NCBI GenBank assembly: GCA_002307035.1
Contig: DBTL01000121.1
Span: forward strand, 1,060-25,484
Reading direction: 5' to 3'
Length of the DNA stretch: 24,425 bases
From: Bacteroides sp. UBA1317
Lineage (GTDB): Bacteria; Bacteroidota; Bacteroidia; Bacteroidales; Bacteroidaceae
The notes under the pieces are model-generated. The model was not told the DNA's origin. It did no database searches and saw only the letters and a program-made list of their open reading frames with translations. Positions 24,331 to 24,425 of this stretch are shown here, one piece after another (the stretch's first letter is position 1; each line of letters opens with the position of its first letter). Both the position numbers and the translations under genes were made by a program.

Positions 24331-24364
24331 TAAAAAAAAGAGAATCTGAATAATCAGATTCTCT
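24331..24364 (-). terminator. Terminator of the tRNA-Gly gene
   Basis: Perfect 11-bp stem AGAGAATCTGA/TCAGATTCTCT (24339-24349 and 24354-24364) with a 4-nt loop ATAA. On the minus strand it is followed by eight T (24339-24332), directly after the tRNA 3' end at 24367. No T-run follows on the plus strand. Confidence 0.88.
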
Positions 24365-24366
24365 AC

Positions 24367-24425
24367 TGGAGCGAAAGACGGGGCTCAAACCCGCGACCCT
24401 CAGCTTGGAAGGCTAATGCTCTATC
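24367..24425 (-). tRNA. tRNA-Gly (anticodon TCC), partial: 5' end beyond the window
   Basis: Read on the minus strand, the end of the D-arm (GATAGAGCA), an anticodon stem-loop TTAGC-CTTCCAA-GCTGA with anticodon TCC, a variable loop, T-arm GCGGG-TTTGAGC-CCCGT, acceptor strand CTTTCGC, discriminator T and an encoded CCA are all present. About 17 nt of the 5' side, including the 5' acceptor strand, are cut off. TCC reads the glycine codon GGA and wobble GGG. A terminator follows 2 nt after the CCA. Confidence 0.9.

Overview
The window comes from a Bacteroidota genome, almost certainly a Bacteroides-type gut anaerobe. The evidence is a SusC/RagA receptor in a glycan-use locus, a DUF3256 lipoprotein-like gene, a TruA and double GDH of Bacteroides type, and the Bacteroides -7 promoter element TAnnTTTG upstream of nearly every transcription unit. 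Shine-Dalgarno sequences are weak or absent.

Region 1 (1-7163, all minus strand) is a sialic-acid utilisation locus. Read in the direction of transcription it holds a FadR-type GntR regulator, an MFS transporter, a secreted GH33 sialidase, an N-acetylneuraminate lyase and a SusC-type TonB-dependent receptor that runs off the left edge; its SusD partner would lie outside. A near-palindromic motif, ATTTGT-N3-AYAAAT, occurs upstream of both the regulator and the lyase, where it overlaps the -7 element, and is a good candidate operator.

Region 2 (7164-7682) is a gene-free spacer with a short element bounded by imperfect terminal inverted repeats and a strong terminator.

Region 3 (7683-20158) is a nitrogen/carbon metabolism cluster: an M24 Xaa-Pro peptidase, an RlpA-like protein, an NAD-type glutamate dehydrogenase, a prolyl oligopeptidase, a 986-996 aa fusion of two receiver-like domains with a PEP-synthase ATP-grasp domain, an NADP-type glutamate dehydrogenase, an unlisted 58-aa two-helix membrane protein, and a malic enzyme fused to a phosphotransacetylase-like domain. 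The two GDHs differ at exactly the residues that decide NAD versus NADP use. They flank the unusual receiver/ATP-grasp protein, which suggests a regulated junction between glutamate, pyruvate/PEP and malate. gdhB to rlpA and maeB to the 58-aa gene are each joined by 4-nt ATGA overlaps.

Region 4 (20275-24425) has O-acetylhomoserine sulfhydrylase (minus), then a divergent operon of truA, an EamA transporter and a DUF3256 protein (plus), and finally a partial tRNA-Gly (TCC) on the minus strand with its terminator. Between metY and truA lies an array of four 16-bp palindromes spaced exactly 22 bp apart, the most striking non-coding structure in the window.
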